64,000 nt of DNA from Methylobacterium sp. (lineage in GTDB: Bacteria; Pseudomonadota; Alphaproteobacteria; Rhizobiales; Beijerinckiaceae), in the NCBI RefSeq assembly GCF_019745455.1, contig NZ_JAIETD010000020.1, forward strand, positions 1-64,000. Reading direction: 5' to 3'. Under the pieces are notes generated by a model that saw only the letters and a list, made by a program, of their open reading frames with translations, was not told where the DNA came from and searched no databases. The first letter of the stretch is position 1. Each line of letters starts with the position of its first letter. The position numbers were made by a program, and so were the translations under genes. This document shows, piece by piece, positions 47,589 through 56,805 of the stretch.

Positions 47589-48131
47589 TCACATCGGTTC
47601 GGCACCCCGTCCCATGGCGGCGATCCCGGTGCGGGAGATCTCGACGAGTCCGATCACCGTCATCAGGCCGATGAAGCGGTCGATCTCCTCCGTCGTGCCG
47701 GTCACCTCGAAAACGAAGGAGTTCAGGGTTGCGTCGAGGGTCTTGGCGCCGAAGGCGGCGGCAAGGGTGAGGGACTCGGTGCGATGCTCGCCGGTGCCTG
47801 CCACCTTCACGAGGCAGAGCTCGCGCTCGAGTGCCTTGCCTTGGAGCGTCAGGTCGACGACCCGGTGCACCGGCACCAGCCGGTCGAGCTGCGCCTTGAT
47901 CTGCTGGATCACCGCATCGGTGCCGGCGGTGACGATGGTGATGCGCGACAAGTGGCGCGCCACCTCGGTCTCCGACACCGTCAGGCTTTCGATGTTGTAG
48001 CCTCTCCCCGAGAACATGCCGGAGATCCGGGCGAGGACGCCCGGCTCGTTGTCGACGATGACGGCCAGCGTGTGCCGGTTGATGGCCTCGACCTTGCCGG
48101 CGTCGGGGTAGTGCGTGTTCATGGCGTTCAT
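47589..48131 (-). CDS. ilvH: acetolactate synthase regulatory subunit
   Basis: A 180-residue small subunit with an N-terminal ACT domain (TLAVIVDNEPGVLARISGMFSGRG) that binds valine for feedback. The second half is the usual C-terminal domain. GAGGAGAC precedes the ATG. It lies 23 bp after ilvB, in one operon. Confidence 0.95.
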   Translation of the reverse strand: MNAMNTHYPDAGKVEAINRHTLAVIVDNEPGVLARISGMFSGRGYNIESLTVSETEVARHLSRITIVTAGTDAVIQQIKAQLDRLVPVHRVVDLTLQGKALERELCLVKVAGTGEHRTESLTLAAAFGAKTLDATLNSFVFEVTGTTEEIDRFIGLMTVIGLVEISRTGIAAMGRGAEPM

Positions 48132-48154
48132 GGGCGTGTCTCCTCAGCCGGCCG

Positions 48155-49930
48155 TCAGACCAGCATCTTGCCTTCTTCGGAGATCACGTCGCCGAGCTCG
48201 ACCCCGGTCTCGCCGAGGTAGTCCGACAGCAGCATCTCGTTATGCGCCTTGCCCGACGGGATCATCGGGAAGCAGTTCTCCTTCTTGTCGACGACGCAGT
48301 CGAACAGGACCGGCCCGTCGTAATCGAGCATCTCCTGGATCGCCGCATCGAGGTCGCCCGGCTTCTCACAACGGATGCCCTTGGCGCCGTAGGCCTCGGC
48401 GAGCTTCACGAAGTCCGGCAGGCTCTCGGAATAGCTCTGCGAGTAGCGAGAGCCATGCAGCAGTTCCTGCCACTGGCGAACCATGCCCATGTACTCGTTG
48501 TTCAGGATGAAGATCTTGACCGGTAGCCGGTACTGAACAGCCGTCGAGAGTTCCTGCATGTTCATCAGGATGGAGGCTTCGCCGGCGATGTCGATGACGA
48601 GGCCATTGGGATGGGCGAGCTGAGTGCCGATGGCGGCGGGCAGGCCGTAGCCCATCGTGCCGAGGCCGCCTGAGGTCATCCAGCGGTTGGGCTCGTCGAA
48701 CTTGTAGTATTGCGCCGCCCACATCTGGTGCTGGCCGACTTCCGTCGTGATGTAGGTCTCGCGGTCCTTGGTCGCCTCATAGAGGCGCTGAACGGCGTAT
48801 TGCGGCTTGATGATCGTGCCCGACGGCCAATAGTTCAGGCATTCCCGCGCCTTCCAGGTGCGGATCTTGGAGAACCACCCCTCGAGCCGATCCTTGTCGG
48901 GTTTGGCCGGCAGCGCGCGCCAGGCGGCGAGCATGTCCTCGAGCACCGAGCCGCAATCTCCGACGATGCCGACATCGACCTTGACGACCTTGTTGATCGA
49001 GGAGGCATCGACGTCGATGTGGATCTTCTTCGAGAATGGCGCGAAGGCGTCGAGGCGTCCCGTGATGCGGTCGTCGAAGCGCGCCCCGACGCAGATCATC
49101 ACGTCGCATTCATGCATCGCGAGATTGGCCTCGTAGGTCCCGTGCATGCCGAGCATGCCGAGGAACTGTTCGTTCGAAGCCGGAAATGCGCCGAGACCCA
49201 TCAGGGTTGAGGTCACGGGAAAGCCTGTCTCGGCCGCGAGCTTGCGCAGCAGCGTCGATGCGTGCGGGCCGGAATTGATGACGCCGCCGCCGGTATAGAG
49301 GATCGGACGCCGTGCGGAGGCCATCAGCTCGACGGCGGCCTGGATGGCCTGGGCGTCGCCCTTGAAGGCAGGGCGGTAGGTCTTGTGGCCGTTCTGGGGC
49401 GGGCGCTCGTAGAGTCCGCTGGCAAACTGGATGTCCTTGGGCAGGTCGACGACGACGGGGCCGGGACGGCCGTTCGAGGCGACGTAGAAGGCCTCGTGCA
49501 GGATACGCGGCAGGTCGTCGATCGATTTGACGAGGTAATTGTGCTTCGTGCAGTGGCGCGTGATGCCGACCGTGTCGCATTCCTGGAAGGCGTCGGTGCC
49601 GATGAGGTGCGTGGGCACCTGCCCGGTGATGCAGACGAGCGGGATCGAATCCATCATCGCATCGGTCAGCCCGGTGATGATGTTGGTGGCGCCGGGCCCG
49701 GACGTGACGAGAACGCAGCCGACCTTGCCGGACGAGCGAGCATAACCTTCGGCCGCGTGGACCGCGCCCTGCTCGTGGCGCACGAGGATGTGCTTGAGCT
49801 CTTCCTGATGGAAGAGGGCATCGTAGATCGGCAGCACCGCGCCGCCCGGATACCCGAACAGCGTGTCGACACCCTGATCCCGGAACGCCCGGATGACCAT
49901 TTCGGCCCCGGTCATGACCTCGCCGCTCAT
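48155..49930 (-). CDS. ilvB: acetolactate synthase catalytic subunit
   Basis: A 591-residue ThDP enzyme making acetolactate and acetohydroxybutyrate. The catalytic Glu is in [17 protein letters not shown]. The ThDP/Mg motif begins [12 protein letters not shown] (GD replaced by GE) and closes with [12 protein letters not shown]. The ATG at 49930 follows GAGGAGCAG. Its 5' leader contains an attenuator with a branched-chain leader peptide. Confidence 0.95.
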   Translation of the reverse strand: MSGEVMTGAEMVIRAFRDQGVDTLFGYPGGAVLPIYDALFHQEELKHILVRHEQGAVHAAEGYARSSGKVGCVLVTSGPGATNIITGLTDAMMDSIPLVCITGQVPTHLIGTDAFQECDTVGITRHCTKHNYLVKSIDDLPRILHEAFYVASNGRPGPVVVDLPKDIQFASGLYERPPQNGHKTYRPAFKGDAQAIQAAVELMASARRPILYTGGGVINSGPHASTLLRKLAAETGFPVTSTLMGLGAFPASNEQFLGMLGMHGTYEANLAMHECDVMICVGARFDDRITGRLDAFAPFSKKIHIDVDASSINKVVKVDVGIVGDCGSVLEDMLAAWRALPAKPDKDRLEGWFSKIRTWKARECLNYWPSGTIIKPQYAVQRLYEATKDRETYITTEVGQHQMWAAQYYKFDEPNRWMTSGGLGTMGYGLPAAIGTQLAHPNGLVIDIAGEASILMNMQELSTAVQYRLPVKIFILNNEYMGMVRQWQELLHGSRYSQSYSESLPDFVKLAEAYGAKGIRCEKPGDLDAAIQEMLDYDGPVLFDCVVDKKENCFPMIPSGKAHNEMLLSDYLGETGVELGDVISEEGKMLV

Positions 49931-49988
49931 CGTATCTGCTCCTCGAAACGCGCCTGAACCGCGTGTCATTCGTCTCGTCACGGGCAAT

Positions 49989-50011
49989 AAAAAAGGGCCC
50001 CGAGGGACCCT
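49989..50011 (-). terminator. attenuator terminator upstream of ilvB
   Basis: On the minus strand AGGGTCC-CTCG-GGGCCCT (one T-G pair) is followed by TTTTTTA. It lies 35 bp after the leader peptide stop and 58 bp before ilvB, so it can stop transcription before the operon. A competing helix (CCCCT/AGGGG around the leader stop) could shift folding. Confidence 0.85.
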
Positions 50012-50045
50012 GCATGCGCCACCATCCGGATCGCGACCCCTGGTA

Positions 50046-50096
50046 TCAGGGGCGCCCCGTCGGTGACGCTTCCGTTACGATAAGGATGACGCGCAT
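50046..50096 (-). CDS. ilvL: ilv leader peptide (attenuator)
   Basis: A 16-codon [19 protein letters not shown], with a Val-Ile-Leu-Ile-Val run at codons 3-7. It is placed between a promoter-like pair and the terminator ahead of ilvB. Stalling at these codons when branched-chain aminoacyl-tRNAs are scarce should favour antitermination. No strong ribosome binding site is visible, which is common for leader peptides. Confidence 0.85.
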   Translation of the reverse strand: MRVILIVTEASPTGRP

Positions 50097-50151
50097 CGAA
50101 AACCCAAAAGTCCCCGTATCGCCACTATGACGATTCGAACGTTAGTGCGTC

Positions 50152-50180
50152 TGAATATCCGACGGCGCATAGCTGGTCAA
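50152..50180 (-). promoter_or_regulatory. probable sigma-70 promoter of ilvL-ilvBH
   Basis: On the minus strand TTGACC, a 17-bp spacer, then TATTCA. The start of transcription would be near 50145, giving a leader of about 50 nt before ilvL. Confidence 0.6.
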
Positions 50181-50232
50181 CGGCGAAACCGCCGCCATTG
50201 CTCGCATCGCATCGGGTGATCACTGTTCTCGT

Positions 50233-50817
50233 TTGCTCCCATCGGCAAGTCCGTCCTATTTCAGGCCTTGGTCTTCACCGTCGTACCCCTCGCGCCGCCT
50301 CGACCGGAGTCACTCCCTGGCCCTCTCATCGACCACGGCCTATCTCCTCCTCACGGTGGCGGATACGCGCTGCGCCCTCGCACAGGCCGAGATACGCGAG
50401 ATTCTGCCGCTTCCCCATCTCCATCGGCCGCCGGCGTCGGGGCCGCTCCTCGCAGGCTTCCTCGATCTCGGCGGGATGCCGGTGGCGGCGATCGATCTCG
50501 CCCGGCTGCTCGGATTGCGGTCGAAAACGCCGTCGCCACAGGACGACGACCCTTATCGCCACCTCATCCTGTCGGCATTCTCAGATACTGCCTTGCTGGT
50601 CGACCGCGTCGAAGACCTTCTGCGGGTTCCAGCTGACGCGATTCGCCCGGTTTCCAGCGCCCATACCCTGAACGGCTGCGTCGTGGCTGAAATCGCCTGG
50701 GATGACGCCCTCATCCCGGTTCTGGCCATGGCCCAGGTTCTGACCGCCGAGGAGACGAGCCGCGTGGCGGCACTCGCGGGGCTGGAGGCGGAGCGTCTCG
50801 CCGCGCTGGCGATCTGA
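50233..50817 (+). CDS. cheW: CheW-like coupling protein
   Basis: A protein of up to 194 residues with one CheW domain (about 35-175). TAYLLLTVADTRCALAQAEI, GFLDLGGMPVAAIDLARLLG and LLVDRVEDLLRVPADAI are the family strands. It is the first gene of the chemosensory operon. The start is uncertain: TTG at 50233 is in frame, but a CTG at 50317 with CGGAG 7 nt upstream would place the CheW domain at the N-terminus. Its stop overlaps cheR by 1 nt. Confidence 0.85.
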   Translation: MLPSASPSYFRPWSSPSYPSRRLDRSHSLALSSTTAYLLLTVADTRCALAQAEIREILPLPHLHRPPASGPLLAGFLDLGGMPVAAIDLARLLGLRSKTPSPQDDDPYRHLILSAFSDTALLVDRVEDLLRVPADAIRPVSSAHTLNGCVVAEIAWDDALIPVLAMAQVLTAEETSRVAALAGLEAERLAALAI

Positions 50818-52256
50818 TGATGCGCCCAATCCGGCCCGGTCCCGGTGAGGACCCGGATTACCCGGCGCTCAAGGCGCTGGTGATCGCCCGAACCGGCCAT
50901 CATTACTACCTCGACAAGGATTCCCTTCTTTTCGATCGACTCCACCGGAGGTTCAAAGCCTGCGGGCTGGCGGATTCCGGCGGCTATCTCGCCCGCTTGA
51001 AGGACAGAGAAGCAGGTCCGCCGGAATGGGCAGCCCTGGAATCCGAGATCACCATCGGCGAGACGTTCTTCTTCCGCTACGCCGAGCAGTTCGCGGCCCT
51101 GCGCGAAACGATCCTGCCCGGCCTAATCGCGGCGCGTTCGAAAGACCGGACGCTTCGAATTTGGAGCGCCGGCTGTTCAACCGGTGCCGAGCCCTACTCT
51201 ATCGCGGTCCTGCTTTACGACCTTCTGGGCGCCGAACTCACCAGCTGGAATATCTCCATCACCGGCACCGATATCGACGCTGCCGCGCTGGAGGTGGGTC
51301 GCTCCGGGGAATATGGCCGCTGGGCTCTGAGGACGATGCTGCCGGACGAGCGTCAGCGCCTGTTCGTCGCCGGCCCTCCGGCTCCGGGCGCCGCCCGCGA
51401 GGGCAGCTTCACCCTGCGTCAGCAATTCCGTCGAATGGTCAGGTTCGAGCTCCAGAATCTCCTGGCGCTCCTTGACGGCGGGTTGCCCCGGTTCTCCGAT
51501 TTCGACCTCATCCTGTGCCGCAACGTACTGATCTATTTCGATGCCGAGACCGTTCTGAGCCTCGTTCGCAGTTTCGGCTGGCGTCTGAAGCTCGATGGTT
51601 GGCTCCTCCTCGGCCATGCCGAGCCGAACCCGAGCTTCGCCGACGTCCTCGACCCGGTCACCCTTCCCGGAACCGTCGCGTACCGCCCGCGCGGCGCCAT
51701 CCCGATCCGGGCGCCTCGCCCGGAATGGAGGCCGCTGCCGATGCCGGAGCTCGATCTGGAACCGGAAATGAAACCTGAGTTCGAGCCAGCGCATCGACCG
51801 CCTTTGGCTCCACCTCCGGCAGTCTTCGCAATCGCAGAGGGCCCGCAGGCCACGTCGTCTCTCGACCGGATCCGCATGCTTTCGGATGCCGGAGAGACCG
51901 CCGAGGCGTGGCGCGAGGTCCGCGTGGCGATCGACGACGACCCGACCTTGGCGCCGCTGCACTATTATGACGGCCTCCTCGCCTGGAGCCTGGGGCGCGA
52001 TGCCGAAGCCGAACGGGCGCTGCGGGGCGCGCTCTACCTCGACCGTGACTTCGTCATGGCGCATTACCAACTCGGGCTTCTCATGATCTCCACGGGCCGG
52101 GCGGCCGAAGCTCTGCGCATCCTGGACAATGCCGTTCGGATTGCGAGCCTCCTGCCTCCCCAAGAAGCCCTGCCCGAGGGCGATGGTACCCGCGCGGGCG
52201 ACCTTGCCGTCGGCGCTGCCCTGGCGCGCGATGCGCTTCTGGACAAAGTCTCATGA
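50817..52256 (+). CDS. cheR: CheR methyltransferase with C-terminal TPR-like domain
   Basis: A 479-residue CheR. An N-terminal helical domain is followed by ITIGETFFFRYAEQF, the SAM site IWSAGCSTGAEPYSIAVLLY, and LILCRNVLIYFD. A Pro-rich linker and a TPR-like region (about 345-460) follow. It methylates receptor glutamates. CheR-TPR fusions are typical of Wsp/Frz-like systems. It overlaps the next cheW by 4 nt. Confidence 0.93.
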   Translation: MMRPIRPGPGEDPDYPALKALVIARTGHHYYLDKDSLLFDRLHRRFKACGLADSGGYLARLKDREAGPPEWAALESEITIGETFFFRYAEQFAALRETILPGLIAARSKDRTLRIWSAGCSTGAEPYSIAVLLYDLLGAELTSWNISITGTDIDAAALEVGRSGEYGRWALRTMLPDERQRLFVAGPPAPGAAREGSFTLRQQFRRMVRFELQNLLALLDGGLPRFSDFDLILCRNVLIYFDAETVLSLVRSFGWRLKLDGWLLLGHAEPNPSFADVLDPVTLPGTVAYRPRGAIPIRAPRPEWRPLPMPELDLEPEMKPEFEPAHRPPLAPPPAVFAIAEGPQATSSLDRIRMLSDAGETAEAWREVRVAIDDDPTLAPLHYYDGLLAWSLGRDAEAERALRGALYLDRDFVMAHYQLGLLMISTGRAAEALRILDNAVRIASLLPPQEALPEGDGTRAGDLAVGAALARDALLDKVS

Positions 52257-52825
52257 CCATACCGCTCCCCGTCGCTGAAACACCCCGAGATTCGGACGCC
52301 CGTATCAAGGCCCTCCTCGACGAGCGCTCCGTGGCCTTGGCCCGGCGGGGAGCCTCCGAGGCAGCTTTGGCCACCCGCTCGATTCTACTCTGCCTCTGCG
52401 GGCCCGATCGCTACGGCCTCTCGCTCGACAGCGTCGCCCAAGTCATCCCAGCACGGCATTGTACCCGCGTTCCGGGAGCCAGCGCGGCGGTCGTCGGTCT
52501 CGCGGGCCTTTCCGGGCGCGTCGTGAGCGTCATTGCCCTGGCTGCCGCGATGGGAGGGCACGCGCGCCACGTCGAAGGCTACGAGACGGAGCAGCCATCC
52601 GGTCACTTCGTGGTGCTCAAGGGGGCTGGAGCCGCGTTCGCCCTCGCCGTCGATCGCGTCGAGGGCGTCGTGGAGATCCCGGTCGACGCGATCGATCCGC
52701 CCCCAGGCAAGGAGGGCACGGGCCTGGGAAGCGCTGCGGTTTCGGTCTATGCAGCGACCGGATCGTCGAACGAGGCCATCGTCTTGGTCGACACGCGGCG
52801 CCTGCTGCGACGCTACCGCCCCTGA
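52253..52825 (+). CDS. cheW: CheW-like coupling protein
   Basis: A 190-residue protein with an extended N-terminus (about 45 residues) and one CheW domain. SILLCLCGPDRYGLSLDSVAQV, GLAGLSGRVVSVIALAAAMGG and FALAVDRVEGVVEIP are visible. It is the second coupling protein of the operon, as in Wsp systems where two CheW proteins flank CheR. ATGA overlap with cheR. Confidence 0.92.
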   Translation: MTIPLPVAETPRDSDARIKALLDERSVALARRGASEAALATRSILLCLCGPDRYGLSLDSVAQVIPARHCTRVPGASAAVVGLAGLSGRVVSVIALAAAMGGHARHVEGYETEQPSGHFVVLKGAGAAFALAVDRVEGVVEIPVDAIDPPPGKEGTGLGSAAVSVYAATGSSNEAIVLVDTRRLLRRYRP

Positions 52826-52854
52826 GGCGGCCGGACCTCATCCAGGGAGCTTCA

Positions 52855-54531
52855 TTGAGCGTGGCGATCTCGATCGGAAGACGCATCCTCCTCGGCTTCG
52901 CGGCCATCATCGCGGTGATGATCGCCCTCGGCATCTATGCCTTGAGCCAGGTCGGCGCCGTGCGCGACAATACGAACACCATTATCGGCCGCGACCTGTC
53001 GATCGCCCGCAAGCTCGATGACCTCGCCAACAAATCCCGCGACCTCGGCCTTGTCCGGCGCAATGCCGTGATCGCTGCCCTCAGGCCGAGCCAGGCCGGG
53101 ACGGATCAGTCGGGGACAGCGGAAACTTGGCGACGCGTCGCGGTGGAGGCCGAGGCCATCCTCAACGACATCGTTCGCACTACCACAGACTATTCCGCCA
53201 CGGCGCCATCCTCCGAGCGGTCGGCGATCTGGAAGAAACTGAGTGATACCGGCGGCGTCGCCCTCGCCAGCTTCCGCCAGCTTCAGGCCGCGAGCGAGGC
53301 GCAGTTCGTCGCCATCGGCGCCAGAGACATGGACGCGGTCGAGGCGCGGAACGACACCGTGAACCAGATTCAGGATGCTCTGCTGCGCAATATCGGACGG
53401 GCGCGGGACGTCCTCGATGACGGCATCGCCGCCGGCCAGCGGCGGTCGACCGAGATCTACGAGCTGAGCCGCCTCTCCATCGGCCTGTTCATGACTGCCT
53501 GCGTTGTGCTGAGCCTCATTGTCACGGCACTGATCCGGCGTGGGGTGGTCCGACCCCTGGAAGAGATCATGGAGTTCGTCGAGCGGGTCGGCTCGGGGGA
53601 TCTCACCGGCAATCTCGCCCGCGCCGGCAGCGACGAGATCGGCCGTCTGGGAAGCACGCTCAACGCCATGGTGGCTGGCCTCGCCGACCTCGCCAGGACG
53701 AACAGGGCAGCGACATCGGACCTGAACGCTGCGGCCGCCCAGATCCGGGCTTCGGCGCAAGAGCAGGCGGCCAGCGTCGAGGAGCAATTTGCCGCGGTTC
53801 AGGAGACCGCCGCCACCGTCGACGAAATCACCCATTCGGGCGCTCAGATCGGCAAGCGCGCCGGCGAGGTCATCGCGACGGCCCAATCCACGGCGCAGAC
53901 TTCGCGGGCGGGCCTGCGCTCCGTCGCAGACACCGCAAAGGCCATGGACGCGATCCGCGAGCAGGCCGAGGCCGTAGCCGGCAACATCGTGTCCCTCAGC
54001 GAGAAGACCCAGGCGATCGGCGAGATCATCACCACGGTCAACGACATCTCGGAGCGGACCCATCTCCTCGCCCTCAATGCCGCCATCGAGGCGGCGGCGG
54101 CAGGCGAGAGCGGACGCAGCTTTGCCATCGTCGCTTCGGAGATGAAGCTTCTCGCCGATCAGGCCAAGGGCGCTACGGCCCAGGTCCGTTCGATTCTCTC
54201 GGAGATCCAGCGTGGAATCAACACCTCGGTGATGCTCACGGAGGAAGCGGTGAAACGCGCCGCCGCCGGCAAGATCCGCTCGGACACCACCCAGCGCACC
54301 ATCGAAGAGATCACGGCCCGGGTCGAGGAGAACGTCCAGACCTTCCAGCAGATCGTCGCCTCCACCAACCAGCAGCAGCTCGGGATCGAGCAGGTGATGG
54401 GCGCCCTGCAGAACATCCGTCAAGCCAGCCAGCAGACCGCCGCGGGAACCCGCGAGGTCGAGGCGGCCTCGGCCAACCTCACCGAACTCGCCCAGGCGCT
54501 GATGACGCTGGCCGAACGCTACCGGCATTGA
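52855..54531 (+). CDS. methyl-accepting chemotaxis protein
   Basis: A 558-residue chemoreceptor. TM1 is at about 9-29, a periplasmic four-helix-bundle-like domain spans about 32-200, and TM2 is near 205-225 (SIGLFMTACVVLSLIVTALI). A HAMP follows (RPLEEIMEFVERVGSGDL), then the signalling domain whose tip reads ERTHLLALNAAIEAAAAGES. The start is TTG at 52855 after GGGAG, or GTG at 52861. It is the only receptor in the operon. It lacks a C-terminal pentapeptide tether for CheR. Confidence 0.92.
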   Translation: MSVAISIGRRILLGFAAIIAVMIALGIYALSQVGAVRDNTNTIIGRDLSIARKLDDLANKSRDLGLVRRNAVIAALRPSQAGTDQSGTAETWRRVAVEAEAILNDIVRTTTDYSATAPSSERSAIWKKLSDTGGVALASFRQLQAASEAQFVAIGARDMDAVEARNDTVNQIQDALLRNIGRARDVLDDGIAAGQRRSTEIYELSRLSIGLFMTACVVLSLIVTALIRRGVVRPLEEIMEFVERVGSGDLTGNLARAGSDEIGRLGSTLNAMVAGLADLARTNRAATSDLNAAAAQIRASAQEQAASVEEQFAAVQETAATVDEITHSGAQIGKRAGEVIATAQSTAQTSRAGLRSVADTAKAMDAIREQAEAVAGNIVSLSEKTQAIGEIITTVNDISERTHLLALNAAIEAAAAGESGRSFAIVASEMKLLADQAKGATAQVRSILSEIQRGINTSVMLTEEAVKRAAAGKIRSDTTQRTIEEITARVEENVQTFQQIVASTNQQQLGIEQVMGALQNIRQASQQTAAGTREVEAASANLTELAQALMTLAERYRH

Positions 54532-54546
54532 GAGCGGCCGCAGGCG

Positions 54547-56805
54547 GTGGATATCCGGCAGCAGCTCCTCGAAGCCTTCGCCATCGAGTATCGCGAACAT
54601 CTCGACGTGATCCGCGCGGCCCTGGCGGGCAGCGAGGGTCGGCCGCCGGACTGGAACGACATCTTCCGCCGCGCGCACAGCCTCAAGGGTGCATCGCGGG
54701 CCGTGGATCTGCCTGCAGTCGAAGCGGTGGCGCATCGCCTGGAGACCCTGTTCGAGCGAATCATGGACGGCTCCGCCGCCCTCGACCGGCCAGCCCATGC
54801 GGCCGTCGACCTTTCCCTCGACCGGATCGAGGCTTGTGTCGCGGACCTTCAGGCCGGCCTCACGCCCTCCCCGCCGGAGGATGCCCTGGCCGCCCTCGAT
54901 CTGTGCCTCGGCGTTCCCCGCACCGCCCCGCCGGCCGCGCCTGCACGCAGCTCACCGCCCCCCGACGTGCAGCCATCGGCTGAACCATCTCAGGAAACGG
55001 GTCCGACAGTCCTCCGCGTCCCTGCAGATGCTGTCGAAGGCCTGTCGCGAGCGAGCCATGAGCTCGCGACAGCTCTCATCGGCGAGGGCGCGGTGGCGGA
55101 GGGTCTCGCCGGCATCCGGCGGAGCGCTCTCGAACTCGGCCATCGTGTCGAGAACCTGCGGGTCGCGACCACCGGGAGGCTCACTCGCTCGAAACGCGGC
55201 GGTCAGAACGAAGCGCGAGACGGCAAGATGGACGCGACCATTGCCGAGTTTCGCGCCTTGGAGGCTCATCTCTCGGCGCTCGCCAGAGACGCTTTGGCAT
55301 TGTCGCGTCGGCGAACCGTCGTCGCCTCCGCCATTGACGCCGCGGCGACGCGCGTGCGCGACGGTGCGGAGCGGCTCGCCCTCGTCCCCGCCGAGGCGGT
55401 GTTCGGCGGCTTCGCCCGGGTTCTGCGTGACATGGCACGGGATGCGGGCTCCGAGGTCGAGGTCCACATGTCGGGGCTCGATCTGCCGGTGGACCGGGCC
55501 ATGCTGCAGGCGCTGAAGGACCCGGTCCTGCACGCCCTGCGCAACGCCTTGAGCCATGGCGCCGAGCCGGCTCAGGTGCGGTCACGGCTCGGCAAGCCGC
55601 CCGCTCTGACGATAGGCCTCGAAGTGGCCGCGCAGGGTGGCCGGCTCGTCATCGCGGTGACCGATGATGGTGCCGGCCCGAACCTTACGGCGATCGCAGC
55701 CACGGCGCGCAGGCGCGGTCTCCTCATGGAAGGAGCGGCGCCCGACCCGGACGCGATCCTCGCCGTGGTGTTCGAGCCGGGCTTCTCGACGAGCGCATCC
55801 GTGGACACCCTGTCGGGCAGGGGAATCGGACTGTCCGTGGTCTCCGACACCGTGGGCCGGTTGAACGGAACGGTGAGGCTCCAGCCTCGCGAGCCGTGGG
55901 GCACGGCTCTGACCATGAGCCTTCCGCTCTCGGCTGCGCGGCGCAACCTCCTGCTGGTCGCAGCGGCCGGCGATACCTACGCCTTACCGAGCCGCTCGAT
56001 CGAGCGGCTCCTTCGCTTGAATCGAGGCGAGGTCGCCAGCGTGATCGGCCGCCCGACATTGCGGATTTCTGACCAAGACGGGAAGTCGACCTCGCTGCCC
56101 ATCATTCGCCTCGGCGACCTCATTGGCGTCGTGGGAGAGCCGCCAACAAGCGAAACGAGCGGCATGAACGCCGTGCTTCTTCGCGGTGGCAACCGCCGCT
56201 GCGTCCTGGAGGTGGATCGCCTCCTCGATGTGCGGACCCTGCTGATGATGCCCGCTCCGCCGGTCGTCGAGGATATGAGGCTCTTCTCCGGCACGATCAT
56301 CGATGGCGATCGGCCGATCCTCGTTCTCGACGTCGACGAGGTCGTAAGCCGAGCCGCCGATGCGCGTCCGTCTGCGACCGTCCCGCGCAGCAGAGATGTC
56401 GAGACAGCCACGAAAGGAACGATCGCTGCGACGCAACGTTCGACGATCCTTGTCGTCGATGATTCGATCACCACCCGCACCTTGGAGAAGGGCATCTTGG
56501 AAGCGGCGGGCTATCGCGTCGTGGTCTGTGTCGATGGTCAGGACGCCCTCGACCGCATGCGCGCCGGCATCGAGCCGATCGACCTCGTGGTCGCGGATGT
56601 CGAGATGCCGCGCCTCGATGGGTTCGGACTGCTCGAGGCCCTGCGTAAAGAGGCTTCCTTTGCGCGCCTGCCGATCATTCTGATGACATCGCGCGGGGAT
56701 CCTGACGACGTCGCCCGCGGGCTCGCCCTCGGGGCGGACGCCTACTTGACCAAGCAGAGCTTCGATCAGGGCCGGCTTCTCGAAACGATCGGGCAGCTCC
56801 TATGA
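54547..56805 (+). CDS. cheA: hybrid CheA histidine kinase with C-terminal receiver
   Basis: A 752-residue CheA-REC. The Hpt domain (1-110) has His44 in FRRAHSLKGAS. A linker follows, then the ATPase with LHALRNALSHGAEP, TDDGAGPN and GRGIGLSVV. A CheW-like domain (LLVAAAGDTYALPSRSIERLL) precedes a receiver with STILVVDDSITTRT and phospho-Asp in VVADVEMPRLDG. It starts with GTG. The WspE-like architecture puts a receiver in the kinase itself. ATGA overlap with cheB. Confidence 0.93.
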   Translation: MDIRQQLLEAFAIEYREHLDVIRAALAGSEGRPPDWNDIFRRAHSLKGASRAVDLPAVEAVAHRLETLFERIMDGSAALDRPAHAAVDLSLDRIEACVADLQAGLTPSPPEDALAALDLCLGVPRTAPPAAPARSSPPPDVQPSAEPSQETGPTVLRVPADAVEGLSRASHELATALIGEGAVAEGLAGIRRSALELGHRVENLRVATTGRLTRSKRGGQNEARDGKMDATIAEFRALEAHLSALARDALALSRRRTVVASAIDAAATRVRDGAERLALVPAEAVFGGFARVLRDMARDAGSEVEVHMSGLDLPVDRAMLQALKDPVLHALRNALSHGAEPAQVRSRLGKPPALTIGLEVAAQGGRLVIAVTDDGAGPNLTAIAATARRRGLLMEGAAPDPDAILAVVFEPGFSTSASVDTLSGRGIGLSVVSDTVGRLNGTVRLQPREPWGTALTMSLPLSAARRNLLLVAAAGDTYALPSRSIERLLRLNRGEVASVIGRPTLRISDQDGKSTSLPIIRLGDLIGVVGEPPTSETSGMNAVLLRGGNRRCVLEVDRLLDVRTLLMMPAPPVVEDMRLFSGTIIDGDRPILVLDVDEVVSRAADARPSATVPRSRDVETATKGTIAATQRSTILVVDDSITTRTLEKGILEAAGYRVVVCVDGQDALDRMRAGIEPIDLVVADVEMPRLDGFGLLEALRKEASFARLPIILMTSRGDPDDVARGLALGADAYLTKQSFDQGRLLETIGQLL

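Noticed and set aside
52852..54798. 648-codon open frame on the minus strand opposite the chemoreceptor
   Set aside because: Low-complexity Asp/Gly/Leu composition and no motif; the plus-strand MCP and CheA are certain.
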